The notes below the pieces were generated by a model. The model saw nothing but the letters and a program-made list of their open reading frames with translations. It had not been told where the DNA came from and searched no databases. A DNA stretch of 64,000 bases. Origin: Chinchilla lanigera. Lineage: Eukaryota > Chordata > Mammalia > Rodentia > Chinchillidae. The position numbers were made by a program, and so were the translations under genes. Where the stretch lies: the NCBI RefSeq assembly GCF_000276665.1, contig NW_004955518.1:1968753-2032752 (forward strand), read 5' to 3'. Shown here piece after piece: positions 35,269 to 46,122 of the stretch; the first letter of the stretch is position 1; each line of letters opens with the position of its first letter.

Positions 35269-36012
35269 TGTAAAGATAATCCCAGACTTACCAAAGTTTG
35301 ACAGGATTTTTTCTTTAATTTTTAATTTTTTAGGATTTTTCAACTTTGCAATGTTGAGAAAGTAAAACATATACAGTAAGTCCTGAACTTATGAATGATT
35401 TCCATTCTGGGAGAAGGTTCATTAAGTTAGATTCATTCATAACTTCTACAAACTGAGTGTTATACACCTTTGACACAAATATACAATGTAAAGCATAAAA
35501 AAAGCCCAAACCACCACATCACCACTGCTCTTCCTCTGGCACCCAGACATCCTGGGCTCTGATTGAGCATTGTACCATTGTACACTATAGCACTGCACAG
35601 TAAATACACAGCACCAACTGACAGTGTCCCACACACACTTGAGCTGCTTCCACGATTTTTTCTCATCTATGTAGGGTTTGTAATGTGAGGTCTGTTTGTA
35701 GCCATGAAAGTTCTCAACTTGAATGCTCATAAGACAGAGACCTATTGTACACTATAAACTGTACTTTAAATTTTTAATTTTAATCTTTTCCTGGAATAGC
35801 AACACACCTTGTTTCTTGATAAGCTCGGTAGCAACAGCTTTGGCTCCTAGTCAGCCACGTGACCATCTGAGCAAACAACAGGCAGTGGATTGTGTTGATA
35901 TGCTACAGTATTCAATGTTCAGAAGAGTAGGTAGATTAAATGCATTTTATATTTAGGATACTTTCAATTTACAATCAGAAATAACTCCATCATAAATCAA
36001 GGAATCTTTGCA
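35269..36012 (+). mobile_element. Outer Tigger-type (TcMar) transposon, split
   Basis: The left part (35269-35371) and right part (about 35747-36012) together follow the internal order of a non-autonomous Tigger-group element: GGATTTTTCAACTTTGCAAT, then CCTAGTCAGCCACGTGACC, ATTAAATGCATTTTATAT and a terminal TCAAGGAATCTTTG that is the rough inverse of the left end. A second Tigger-like element (35372-35746) interrupts it. No transposase frame remains. Confidence 0.65.
35372..35746 (+). mobile_element. Inner Tigger-type MITE with TA flanks
   Basis: About 375 bases with diverged terminal inverted repeats: TACAGTAAGTCCTGAACTTA at the left and the inverse of GACAGAGACCTATTGTA at the right. Both ends have TA, the Tc1/mariner target. 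The ORF in the middle (minus, 35446-35730) shows no transposase motif. Confidence 0.6.
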
Positions 36013-36744
36013 TTTGCAAGTAGGCTTGATTTAGATTATTCTAGATTACAGGGAAGCAGACAGTCCTTACTTTTAAAAGTTGTCCATGAGACATAGTTTT
36101 CATAGAAGGAAGAGACCTTTTTGATAACATCAAAATAATTTTCTCATTCTAGTCCATAGAGAAGATGGATTGAAGTGAATAGAAGCCACTCCTACAGTCT
36201 GAAATTTTCCACAAATTTTCTTACCCAAAGAGCAAAAAATCACTCATATGGATTCTTTAATTCTCTAAGAGTAAAAGTGCTAAGCAAGTACAAGTTGTCC
36301 TGACCCTGGCTTCTGGGTGGTGTGGAGCAATGAGGGCACTGTGAGAAGGCAATATCTGTTTACTGGCTGTGCCCAGGAAATGTTTATTCTCATAATGCTG
36401 AAGTTGATCATTCAGTTAATCGTAAGTGACAGTACCTGGACTGTGTCTTTTACTATTCTATAGTTATTAAATTGTTCATCTGTGTTCTTTTGCTGTTCAC
36501 AAAATGACAATGAAATATAGCTGCCCATTAACCCAAAGCAAAATGTAATGTAGTAATGATGCATGAGGTTTTCTGCAGTACTGTAGTTTTTAGAAATCAT
36601 TAATAATAAATTATCACCAATGCCATGGATAGCTGGTGAGTAGACAAAACTCTCCATTATAAAATAATAATATATAAGCCATATGTCACCGCCTTAAGCA
36701 ATTTGCTTAAAAGTGTTTTACAGTAAGACTGGTGTTGCCAATAT
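36013..36744. other. Intergenic, nothing recognised
   Basis: The minus-strand frame 36412-36657 has no recognised domain; AT-rich. Confidence 0.4.
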
Positions 36745-36865
36745 TGACTTCATTTTACAGATAGGAAAACTGAGGCTTTTTAAAAATAAAATGACAGTGT
36801 CAAATGAACCAGAGTATTGAAACTGAGATCACTGTTTTAGTTCCAGCTTAAAATTAAGGCCTTTG
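36745..36865 (-). mobile_element. MIR SINE relic
   Basis: TTCATTTTACAGATAGGAAA followed by CTGAGGC is the reverse complement of the MIR core; the right side is decayed. MIR is an ancient tRNA-derived SINE of mammals. Confidence 0.6.
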
Positions 36866-39304
36866 GCATATTTGTTAATGTCAGAGGGATGGGTAGAAAT
36901 CACTGGTTAGTGAGTTGGAGTTGGAGTTGAGATGAGGTTTACCACAAACTCTAGGTCACTTGACCCATCCATCAAAGTCAAGAATAAGCAACAGCACGAT
37001 AAACTATTAAAAGGTAGACTGAAGCCATGTTTTTCAATGTTGGTTTGAGGCCACATTGCAAAACAAGCAAGTGTTCTCTTAGAGCAAAGGAAGCAATCAC
37101 AAAGCTTGTGAACAAGTCTAAGACCCTTGTTTATCAGCTCAATGGCTCAGTGCACAGTAATCAGTGCAGAGGAGGGGTCCACAGCAGGAAGCAAATTCAG
37201 ACCTCTCAGAGAGGCTCAGAATGTGCTCAGAAGGGGTCTCCTCCTGTTATTTCCCGTAGTTCAATTAGCAGTTAGCCAAAAACCCTATGGCATCTTCCTA
37301 ATGATAGAGTATGCAGGAACTCAAATTGGAAGTAAAGATGGCCTCAGCATACTCAGTGCCCAGAACCCAGAGAAAGAGACCTCACATGAGACAGTCTTTT
37401 CCAGTGCTACACCCTGAGAGTTCCTGCCTGTCATATGCCACATCAGTCTGTGAGAATACAGTCTTGCTCACCATCTCACTTCCTTTCTCCAAAGAAAACT
37501 GCAGGGAAAATGAATTCTGAGATATAAATCATGTGACTTTTAGGAGAACACTTCCCTGTGTACTCTGTTTACCAATAATGAGAGGGGGGTTGATTAAACT
37601 AGGTCAGGTCTCCAGTCACTGGCCTTCCAAAGTGTCCTGACTCCATTATGGCTTAAGTGCCCCCAAAATGTAGTGACGCCTTTATATTGAGTGGCACTGA
37701 TATTAAGCAAAGTCCTGGTTCATGGACCCATTTTTTCCAGACCAGACCTGTGTAGTTTTTTATTTTACAGACATCTATCATGATAATCATCAGACAAATC
37801 AGAAAAATACAGAAGGCTGCATAAATAACAAGGTCCCACATATCCATCACTTCCTCCTTCCCTATTAAATTACAGTTAATGGCTTGTAAAACAGTTACAC
37901 ATAATTTGTCTTCTTCTGTATTCTTTGTATAGCTACAAAAATCGGCATCTCTTTCCAAGAAAGGAAGCAGCCGTCTTCAGTTCAATGGATGAAACTTTGG
38001 GCAAACTCAGTAACAGCAATTTGGGGCAAAACCTTAAAATTCAAACTGGTTTAAAGACCACATCATTTAAAGCACATCTAACCTTACAATCCTCATTCAA
38101 ATCAAATGCCCCACCCAAATTTCTTACCAGACCTTTATAGACAGATATTTGATTTTTTTCATTTAAACCCTGAAAGAACTAAAAGGCAGATGGGGGCAGA
38201 GAAGGGGGAAGATGTACTCAAAAGGGGGACCTCGTACATCCTTATGAGATTGTCGGTCATTACCCTCAAGTAGAGAAAAACACAGTTCCATTTTTTGTCC
38301 CTTTTTTCCTGGATTTGAATGGACTGCACAGGCTCTCATTTTTACCGCATCCTTTCTCACAGAAAGGATTTCAGAATTATCTGCCAACACCCATTCAACC
38401 ACTCAAAAGCAGAGAGAAGTGGCATCTCCCACCCTGAAAATCGAGCAGAAAACTGCTTTAGAAGGGTGGATTGGTGTCTCTTTTCGTATGACACCTGATT
38501 CCTACCCTTGGCAGATTTAATATTCAGTGAAGGAAGCGCTCGTTAGTGCTTCTTTGAAATGTCTTGTATGTTAAGAGCCAGTTTTCCTGAAGGCGGCTGT
38601 TCATCCTTGCACAGCATCTTCCACAAAAGCAATCTTCCGCGTTAGACGGCTTTGATAACAGAGCCAGGAAAGTTCCCCGACACATTTGGTCTCCAGGGAA
38701 AGTGTCCAGCACCCGGCAAGTACTCCTGGGGAGATCAACAAATTTTCCATCCTCTCTTGTTTGTATTACACCCTGAGAGGTCTCAAATTAGGCAAGCGTC
38801 AACATTTGATGTGGTGACATGATAAACATTCAGTCAAGGCCTGCAATTGCATTTTTCAAAATGTTAGACTGGAAAGGGTAAAAGAAGCAAATAAAGCAAC
38901 CAAATCCCACGAAGAAAAAAATCAATTAAGAGCCTTGAGGCAGCTTTAGAACAATGCCAGACAGAAAGGCTCTCAATCTCAACATATCTAACACGAATTT
39001 GTGCTTTTCCTTCTAAAACCCAGTCTGTGTTTCTTGTCTCCGAGCATGGTGTCACTCTCAGGCCTATTTGCACAATGAAGAAACTGAGAAGACCTCCTTG
39101 CTGCCTCCCTCGCCCTCATTCACAGGTGAGAGTCTTCACCGGGCCTGTGGATTTACTGTCTCCCGAATGTCTTCATTCCTTATGTAGCTCTTAAATCTAG
39201 CCCTTCTTCAACTCCATTTTCACCACCATCGCTCCTTCCCTCTTACACTGGTAAGGATCGCTGGGCTGTTTAACCTCTTCTGTTGATTTTGACCTTCTAC
39301 CACC
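36866..39304. other. Unique-looking intergenic stretch
   Basis: Largely free of recognised repeats over 2.4 kb, with GC content rising around 38.5-39.2 kb. The frames at 37027-37520 and 37653-38402 are short and overlapping without domains. It may hold non-coding regulatory DNA, but nothing in the sequence alone demonstrates that. Confidence 0.35.
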
Positions 39305-39680
39305 CATTCTCACAGTACAGCCAGAATAATCTTTCCAAACATAGATCCAACAATAATACAAAGCAGCTTAATGACTTTCTGTTGGCCTCCCATTGCTCTC
39401 TGGACAACGTCCAAGATCCATAATATAGCGTACACATTCCCGAATGCTGTGGCCCTGCCCATCTCTGCAGCTTGGCTTTGATCTATTCTCCTTCATACAC
39501 TACGCTTCCACCCCTTGGGCCTCCTGATTCTCCAAACTCATCAGCTGCCCTGCCGTAGGGTCTTGGCAGACACCCTGACACCTGAGGTCCAGGGCACTTT
39601 GGCACCCGCTTCCTTTTCCACCCACCTAATTAACCATTATTTCTCCTTTAGAGCTGAAATAGTTTCACTTTCTTAGAAAA
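39305..39680 (+). mobile_element. L2 LINE fragment
   Basis: TTAATGACTTTCTGTTGGCC, TCCCATTGCTCTCTGGACAA, GTCCAAGATCC, CTACGCTTCCACCCCTTGGG and a CCTGCCGTAGGGTCTTGGCA-type block are in the order of the L2 3' region. It is ancient and diverged. Confidence 0.7.
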
Positions 39681-39743
39681 GTGCTTCTTAATTTCTTCAG
39701 CCCACATCATGTTCATTTCAGAAAACTGTCTTCCTTTAGAAGG

Positions 39744-39803
39744 AATTTGCAGTTTTATATTCATTTGTGTGCTAATTTGCAGTTTTATATTCATTTGTGT
39801 GCT
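39744..39803. repeat. Perfect 30-bp tandem duplication
   Basis: The 30 bases at 39744-39773 are repeated without mismatch at 39774-39803. Perfect identity of a non-simple unit suggests a recent slippage or repair event. Confidence 0.98.
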
Positions 39804-40009
39804 TATTTAATTACTACCTGTGTATGTTCTTTCGTGCAAGTTCAACATGGGCAGACTTTGTCTGACTTTGCACACCATTGTTTCTGTTTGTTTGTTTGTC
39901 TGTTTTCCTTGTTCTACCAACTTTACTGAGAAGTGTGTCTAAAGCTTCCTTTGCATTTGTGGATTTGCGTATTTTTCCTTAATCGTATCATTTTAAAAAT
40001 ATATTCTGA

Positions 40010-40400
40010 GGATACCTGGTCAAACACTACAAGTTTAAAACACTTTACCATCCTGTGGGTTGAGCCTTTTGTTGTATGAAGGGTTCCTTCTTGACTTAGT
40101 TCACTTTGATATTAGTACGGCTCTGATGTCTTTTTTCTGTTTGGTTCAGATTTGCCGTCTTGTGTTTCATTTGGTTAGGGTTCTGCATCTTTGTATTAAG
40201 ACACTTCTTCGAAGAACTGTATTGTTTGTAAGCACTGTATTTTGGGGTCATATTATACTAAAAAACATTCTGGCAATATAAATTTCAAAAATTGTTTACA
40301 GTTTATGTAAATACATGGGTTTATGTTCCATTTTTTCCAATTTCTTCCTTTTACTTTGTGCTTTCTATGAAAAACCTCTTTTTTGATTAATCAAGTATGA
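40010..40400 (-). mobile_element. Possible ancient L1 endonuclease-region relic
   Basis: TTTGATATTAGTACGGCTCT, TTTGTAAGCACTGTATTTTG, GGTCATATTATACTAAAAAA and CATTCTGGCAATAT follow the order of the endonuclease-coding part of old L1 in minus orientation. Strongly diverged; the assignment is tentative. Confidence 0.4.
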
Positions 40401-40885
40401 TTTACTACTCCTTTTTCACATCTTGGTAATTATATAATCTTTTGGCATTTTTTCAGAGGCTATTTTAGAGACTGAACATTCCCCCTGGATTTATTAAAAT
40501 ATAATAATGCAAATCAGTATTTTTCTCAGCTCCTGTAGAAGGATTCTTGAACATTCTGATTTTATTTCTCTTCTTTCTGACTTAATGCTATCACAGTCAT
40601 GTATTTTAATTCTATATACATGCAAAGGGCCAAAAGATAGTCTTTGTACTGATTTATTTAGTTAATTATGTTTTAGATTTACTTATGTATGTCGCTTCAA
40701 GATTTTGCTATTATGACTTGCACTGCTATAAACTTCAGGGCCTATGTATCATTGTATTATTATGTCTTTAAGTCTCTGGGAAGATACCTGAAAGGAGAAT
40801 ATTTAGGTTGAATGGCATTTTTACTTTTAGTTTTTTGAGGAACTTTCATTCCAATTTCCATGATGGTTATAGTAGCTTATATTCC

Positions 40886-40980
40886 TTTTTTTTTTTTTTT
40901 TTTTTTTTGGTACCGGGAATCACACTTAGGACCTCGCACTTGCCAGGCAGGCACTTGCTGCTGAGCTATCTCCCTGGCCC
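40886..40980 (-). mobile_element. ID SINE
   Basis: Minus-orientation ID with a 22-base T run (40886-40908), GGTACCGGGAATCACACTTA and GAGCTATCTCCCTGGCCC. Perfect 8-bp flanks TATATTCC (40878-40885 and 40981-40988). Inserted in the old L1. Confidence 0.93.
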
Positions 40981-42630
40981 TATATTCCCAAACACAATGT
41001 AGAAAGGTTCTTTTTTTCTCTGCAGCCTCATCAGCATTTGATATTATTTGATTTCTTGATCATAGCCATTTTTTTTCTGGAGTAAGATAAAATCTCAGTG
41101 TGGTTTTAATTGCATTTCTCTAATGGCTAGAGATGTTGAATATTTCTTATGTATTTATTGGCCATTTGTACTTCTAAGAAGTGTCTATTTATTTCAGTTT
41201 TCCACTGGATCTTTTGTTTGGGAGGGGTCTAAATTTTATTATTTCTTTATATATACTAGATATTAGTCCTTTGTCTGAGGAGTAGCTGGCAAAAAATTTT
41301 TCCCATTCAGTAAGTGGTCTCTATTGTTCCTTTGTTGTTCAGATTTTTAGTTTCATTTAATCCTATTTGTTGATTCTCATTGCTGTCTTTTGTGTAATTT
41401 GGGTTCCATTCAGAAAGTTCTTGCATATATATATGGCTTTGTCTTCCAGAGTTTTACCTATTTTATCTTCCAACAGATTAAATGTTTGTGTTTTAATATT
41501 TAGATCTTTACTCCATTTTTATTTAGTTCATGGTAAGAGATATGGGTCTAAGTTCCATCTTCTTCATGTATGTATTTAATTTTCCAGTACCACTTATCAA
41601 AGAGGCTGTCTTTCCTCCAGCATGTTTTTGGCCCCTTTGCCAAAAATCAGCTGGCTGAATGTGCATGGGATTGTTTTTGCATCCTGTATTTTATTCCATT
41701 AATCTACATGTCAGTTTTTGTGTTGGCACCATGCTGTTTTTGTCATGGTAGCTTTGTATGTAACTTCAAATCTGGGATTGTGATATCTCCTGGTTTGTTA
41801 GTGCCCAGGACTCCTTTTGCTATTCTGGGTCTCTTCTGGTTTCATACTAATTTTATTATTATTTTCTCTACTTCTATGAGGAATGTTCTTGGTATTTTCA
41901 TTGGGATTTAATTAAATCTATAGATCAGTTTTGGAACTATACAATTTTCACAACATTGGTTCTGCCTATCCAGGAACAGGGGATATGTTTCCCTTTTCTG
42001 ATGTCCTTTTCGATCTCCTTTTCCAGAGTATTAAAGTTTCCATTATAGAGTTCTTTTACTTCCTTGGTTAGGTTAATTCCTAAGTATATAAATTTTCTTA
42101 ATGCTATTGTGTGAATTGTATTGTTTTCCTAATTTCTTTCTCAATTTTTTATTGGTGTGCAAGAATGCTATTAATTTTTGTGTGTTGATTTTGCATCCTA
42201 TGACCTTGTTGAATTTATTAGCACTGGGAGTCTTTTGATGGAAGTTTTTGGATCTTCTGTGTAAAGGATGATGTTGTCTACAAATAAGGATTTTTTACCT
42301 CTTCCATTTTATGTGTTGTTTTTATTTCTTTCTCTTGCTCAATTGCTCTGGTTAAAGTTTTTAATTTTGATTTTTATTAGTATATGTTTGAAGTACATAA
42401 TGTTTAGCTTCCTTGTGTGAAGTGGGCACACATACATAGCATAATTTGAGTACTATTCTGAGCAGGAGTGGTGATAATGCATATTTTCATCTTGTTCCTG
42501 ATTTTGGAGAAAAAGATTTCAATTTTAATGTGATGTTGGCCATTGGTTTGTCATGAATGGCCTTTATTAAATTGAGAGAAAGTCCCTTGATATCTATTTA
42601 CTCAGGACTTTTACCATGAAAATATTTTGG

Positions 42631-42727
42631 GGGGCTGGGGATTTAGCTCAGCGGCAAAGCGCCTGCCTGGCAAGTGCAAGGTCGTGAGTTCGGTTCCCGG
42701 TACTGGGAAAAAAAAAAAAAAAAAAAA
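42631..42727 (+). mobile_element. ID SINE, least diverged copy
   Basis: Plus-orientation ID from GGGGCTGGGGATTTAGCTCA (A box) through GAGTTCGGTTCCCGG (B box) to an A-tail of about 19 bases. Perfect 13-bp flanks GAAAATATTTTGG (42618-42630 and 42728-42740). The intact Pol III boxes and pure tail suggest the youngest SINE in the window. Confidence 0.96.
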
Positions 42728-43368
42728 GAAAATATTTTGGATTTTATCAAAGTATTTTTCTGTGTTTATTGAGATAATCCTGCAATTGCTGTTTTTGCTT
42801 CTGTTTTTGTGATGTATTATTTATTTGCATGTGTTGAACTATCCTTGCATCACCGAAACCCACTTGGTCATGTATGATTTTCTTCATGATTTGTTGTATT
42901 CTTTTTTTCCAGTGTCTTGCTGAGATTCTTTGCATCTATGTTCATTAAAGAGATTGACCTGTAGTTTTCTCTGTTATCACTGTTGTTGAGTCCTTGTCTG
43001 GTTTTAGAATCAGGGTAATACTAGCTTCAGGAAGGAGTTTGGCAGTACTTCTTCACTTTCAGCTTCACTGAAGAGTTTGAGGAAAATTGGCTTTAGATCT
43101 TCCCAAAAGTTCTTGTAGAATTCAGTGGTAAATCCATTGGATTCTGGGCTTTTCTTAAATGGTTGGTTTTTTTTTCTACCTCAATTTCATTTCCTGTTAT
43201 TGGATTATCCAGAATTTTTAATATCTTCTTGTTCAGTTTTGTTAATTCATGTATATATAGAAACCTATCCATTTCTCCTGGATTCTCTAATTTATTGGAC
43301 CACAGATTTTCAAAGCAGTTGCTAATAGTCTGGATTTTGGCAATGTACATTGTGATTTTACCTTTTTC

Positions 43369-43458
43369 TTTCTTTTTTTTTTTTGGTACCAGGAATCAAA
43401 CTCAGGACCTTGTGCTTACCAGGCAGGCACTTGTGCCACTGAGCTGTACCCCTGGCCC
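43369..43458 (-). mobile_element. ID SINE
   Basis: Minus-orientation ID with T run, GGTACCAGGAATCAAACTCA and CTGTACCCCTGGCCC end. Perfect 9-bp flanks ACCTTTTTC (43360-43368 and 43459-43467). Confidence 0.92.
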
Positions 43459-43571
43459 ACCTTTTTCATTTTTAATTGCATTGATATAGGTCTTTTCTTT
43501 CCTTTTTATTTTTGGTAAGTTTGATAAAGCATGTGTCTCTTTTGGTTACTCTTTTGAAGAATCAGCTCTTT

Positions 43572-43655
43572 CAGAAGGTCCTTATTCTCCTGCCCTCCTC
43601 AGCAGCCTTCCTGTGCCTGGTAATAAAGGTTCTTTTTACTTAAAAAAAAGAAAAA
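43572..43655 (+). pseudogene. Short processed retrocopy of an unknown RNA
   Basis: An 84-base insert in the old L1: about 70 bases of non-repetitive sequence with AATAAA at 43622-43627, then an A-rich tail (43642-43655) starting about 15 bases after the signal. The flanks match at 14 of 15 bases (43557-43571 and 43656-43670). This is the anatomy of a 5'-truncated, LINE-1-mobilised mRNA 3' end. The parent gene is not recognised. Confidence 0.7.
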
Positions 43656-44805
43656 AAGAATCAACTCTTTAATTCATTGATTCTATCTATTGTAATATCA
43701 GTTTCACTAATTTCTGCTCTGAGCTTTATAATTTCCTTCCTTACACTAGCTTTGGATTTGTATTATTCTTGTTTTTCTAGGAACTTGAAGTGCATCGTTA
43801 GTATATTTGGGCTTGCTCTGTTTTTCTGACATGGGCACTCACACTTATAAACATTTTTTAGGACTGCTTTCATTGTGTCTCATAAGTTTGGGCATTGTCA
43901 TTTAATTGAAGGAAATGGCTAATGTCTTCTTTGGTTTCTTCTGTGACCCACTGATTATTCGAGAATGTACTGTATGAGCTCCATGTGTTTGCACAATTTA
44001 TGTGGTTTCTTTGGCCACTGATTTCTAATTTCACTGTGCTATGCTTTTATAATATTATGAGGTAATTCTGGGTTTTTTTGTATTTACTGAAGCTTGCTTT
44101 ATGGGCTAATATGTGGTCTATTTTGGAGAACATTCTATGTGCTCTGAGAAGAAAGTGTATTCTGTTGTTGGTTTGAATACTCTGTAAATATCTATTAAGT
44201 CTACTTGCTCAAATATGTGGCTCAACTCTGATATTCCTTTGTTGGTTTTTTGTGTAGCTGACCTAATTGTGATAGTGAGATATTGAGGTCCGCCACTAAT
44301 AACTGCATTAATGTTTAACTCTTCTTTGCTATACACTAGTGTTTATTTTATTAAGTTGGCTGCACCAATGTTTGGTGCATACATATTTATAAATATTATC
44401 TCTGTGTTGAATTGTTCCCTTAAGCAATATGTAGTGACTATTTTTTTTGCCTCCATTGATTAGTTTTGGCTTGAAGTTCACTTTGGAAATAAGATAGCTA
44501 CTCTTGCCTGGTTTTCAGGTTTGCATTGCATTGATGGAATATTGTTTTTCCTTCTTTAATCTTTGATACAAATTTCCTTTTGGGTTAAGTGTGTTTCTTG
44601 TGGACAGCACACTTTCGGTTTTGTTTTTTGAGCCAGTTGGCCAATCTATGTCTGTTGACTGGGGAATTGAATCCATTTACTTTGACAGCTTTTACTAAAA
44701 GGTATTAACTTGTTTCTATCATTGTGTTATTTTCTTGTCACCAATTCCTGTTTTCCCCTTTTGCTTAACTGCTCATTCTACCTGGTATATTCATTCCATT
44801 ATACT

Positions 44806-44861
44806 TTTTGGTATTGTTGGCTTCATTGTCTCTTTCCACAATGAAGTCAGCAATACCAAAA
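44806..44861. repeat. Inverted repeat, 24-bp arms, 8-base loop
   Basis: Arms 44806-44829 and 44838-44861 are complementary at 22 of 24 positions around an 8-base pyrimidine loop. It sits upstream of the ORF2 start of the minus-strand L1, in its inter-ORF region. No role is evident. Confidence 0.9.
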
Positions 44862-44907
44862 GAATACTGAACAATTTTTTGCAAGACTTGTTTGGTAATC
44901 ATAAATT

Positions 44908-45055
44908 ATTTTTTAATCTCATTTGAGAGTCTCACTATGCAGTTCAGGCTGGCCTTGAACTCACTTTGTATGCCAGGCTGGCCTTGAACTCAAAGTGATC
45001 CTCCTGCCTCAGCCTCTTCAGTACTGGGATTACAGGCATGTGCCACCACACCTGG
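44908..45055 (-). mobile_element. B1 SINE
   Basis: Minus-orientation B1 with the quasi-duplicated AGGCTGGCCTTGAACTCA block present twice (44946 and 44973), CCTCAGCCTC and CCACCACACCTGG. Perfect 16-bp flanks TTGGTAATCATAAATT (44892-44907 and 45056-45071). Confidence 0.95.
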
Positions 45056-45099
45056 TTGGTAATCATAAATTTCTTAAGGTGTTCTTTGTCATGGACAGA

Positions 45100-45990
45100 C
45101 CTTATCTGCTGATCAGTTTTGAAAGATAGGTTTATTATATCAGTCAGGGTTGGAATTTATTTTCTTTCAGGGCTTGAAACACTTTACCCTAAGTTTTTCT
45201 GACCTTTAAGGTTTGTGTTGAGACATATACTATAATTCCAATGGGTTTACTTTTTGTTGCTTTTCTCTAACATCTTTTGTGGGGTTGTTTTGTTTTTTAA
45301 GACAGAGTCTTGCTATGTCTTCTCTCACAGCTATTAGGATTCAATCTTCCTGTTGGAGTCTTGGTATTTTGACTATCTTGTGTCATGAAGAATCTGATTG
45401 TGGCTATTTGGGATTCTATATGCCTCACTTACCTATCTTTATACTAATTTCTTTCCCCCAGTTGGAAAGTTTTCTGCTATTGTTCCTACAAGTAGGTTTT
45501 TTATGTTATTCATATTGGCTTCTGATTTTTTTTACCAATTCCAGTTAATCTTAGATTAATCTTCCCCATGTCATCTAATGACTGTTAGATACATTTTCCA
45601 TGTTCTCTTGTTGTTTTCAAAGTATCTCTGAGTATATGACCCCTGTCTTTTAGTTCTGACGCTGTCCTCATACTGGCCATTTCCACTGCCCAACAGCAGA
45701 ATAGAATTCCACTATTCAATAGAATTTTTTGTTTCCTAGATTTATGTTTGGTACATTTTCATGGACTCTAATGCTTTTCTAAAATAATTGTTCATGTTCT
45801 GTATCATTTTTTTCAGCTCAGATATCTTTTTATTAGTGTCTTCTACAAGCTCAGTGATTATTTTGTTTACTACGTCCATTATCTGCTTAGTTATGTCATT
45901 TTTGAGCTTGCTGAGCACCTTATTTAGCTGTTTTTTGTTTCCTCTTTTATCATTTTTTATAATTCAGTTGTTTAGCTTTTGATTTGCTTC
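45100..45990 (-). pseudogene. L1 ORF1 remnant
   Basis: Minus-strand sequence in the position of ORF1, upstream of ORF2 of the old L1. The 45780-45990 part encodes, in broken frames, Lys/Glu/Asn-rich coiled-coil-like segments, and the 45100-45250 part corresponds to the C-terminal domain by position. No long frame survives. Assignment rests on order more than on residues. Confidence 0.5.
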
Positions 45991-46080
45991 CCATCAATGC
46001 CCAATGGATCAGCTTTGGGGGAGTGGGAGTTTTTGGAGGTATTTTTTTGCCTTCTGTTCTCATGTTTCTATTGTTTTTCT

Positions 46081-46122
46081 TGTGTGTGTGTGTGTGAGTC
46101 TGTGTGTGTGTGTGTGTGTGTG
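46081..46122. repeat. (GT)n microsatellite
   Basis: Two GT runs separated by GAGTC. The His/Thr minus-strand frame across it is an artefact. Confidence 0.95.

Larger units (their letters stand above)
40690..44720 (-). pseudogene. L1 ORF2 remnant
   Basis: Minus-strand frames retain family landmarks: 44118-44336 (end of the endonuclease domain, with a VDLIDIYR segment and TEYTFFSEHI), 43093-43350 (start of RT, with EMDRFLYIHELTKLNKK) and 42747-42935 (RT fragment with a HDQVGF segment). Stops, frameshifts and five later insertions fragment it. The last domain is seen as decayed DNA at 40.7-41.2 kb. No frame exceeds 90 codons, so it is dead. Confidence 0.8.
40660..46060 (-). mobile_element. Older LINE-1, long, minus, many insertions
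   Basis: About 5.4 kb of L1 in minus orientation, more decayed than the copy at 7.5 kb. ORF2 C-terminus is near 40.7-41.3 kb, RT at 42.2-43.4 kb, endonuclease at 43.9-44.72 kb and ORF1 at about 45.1-46.0 kb. It is interrupted by ID elements (40886, 42631, 43369), a B1 (44908) and a retrocopy (43572), all with TSDs. The 3' UTR is missing or unrecognisable at the left edge. Confidence 0.85.

Noticed and set aside
42631..42727. A tRNA-Ala gene
   Set aside because: The A and B boxes are tRNA-like, but the 3' part, A-tail and TSDs show an ID SINE.
32924..45055. A CRISPR-like array from repeated SINE heads
   Set aside because: Copies are dispersed, in both orientations, each with its own TSD; there is no regular spacing.
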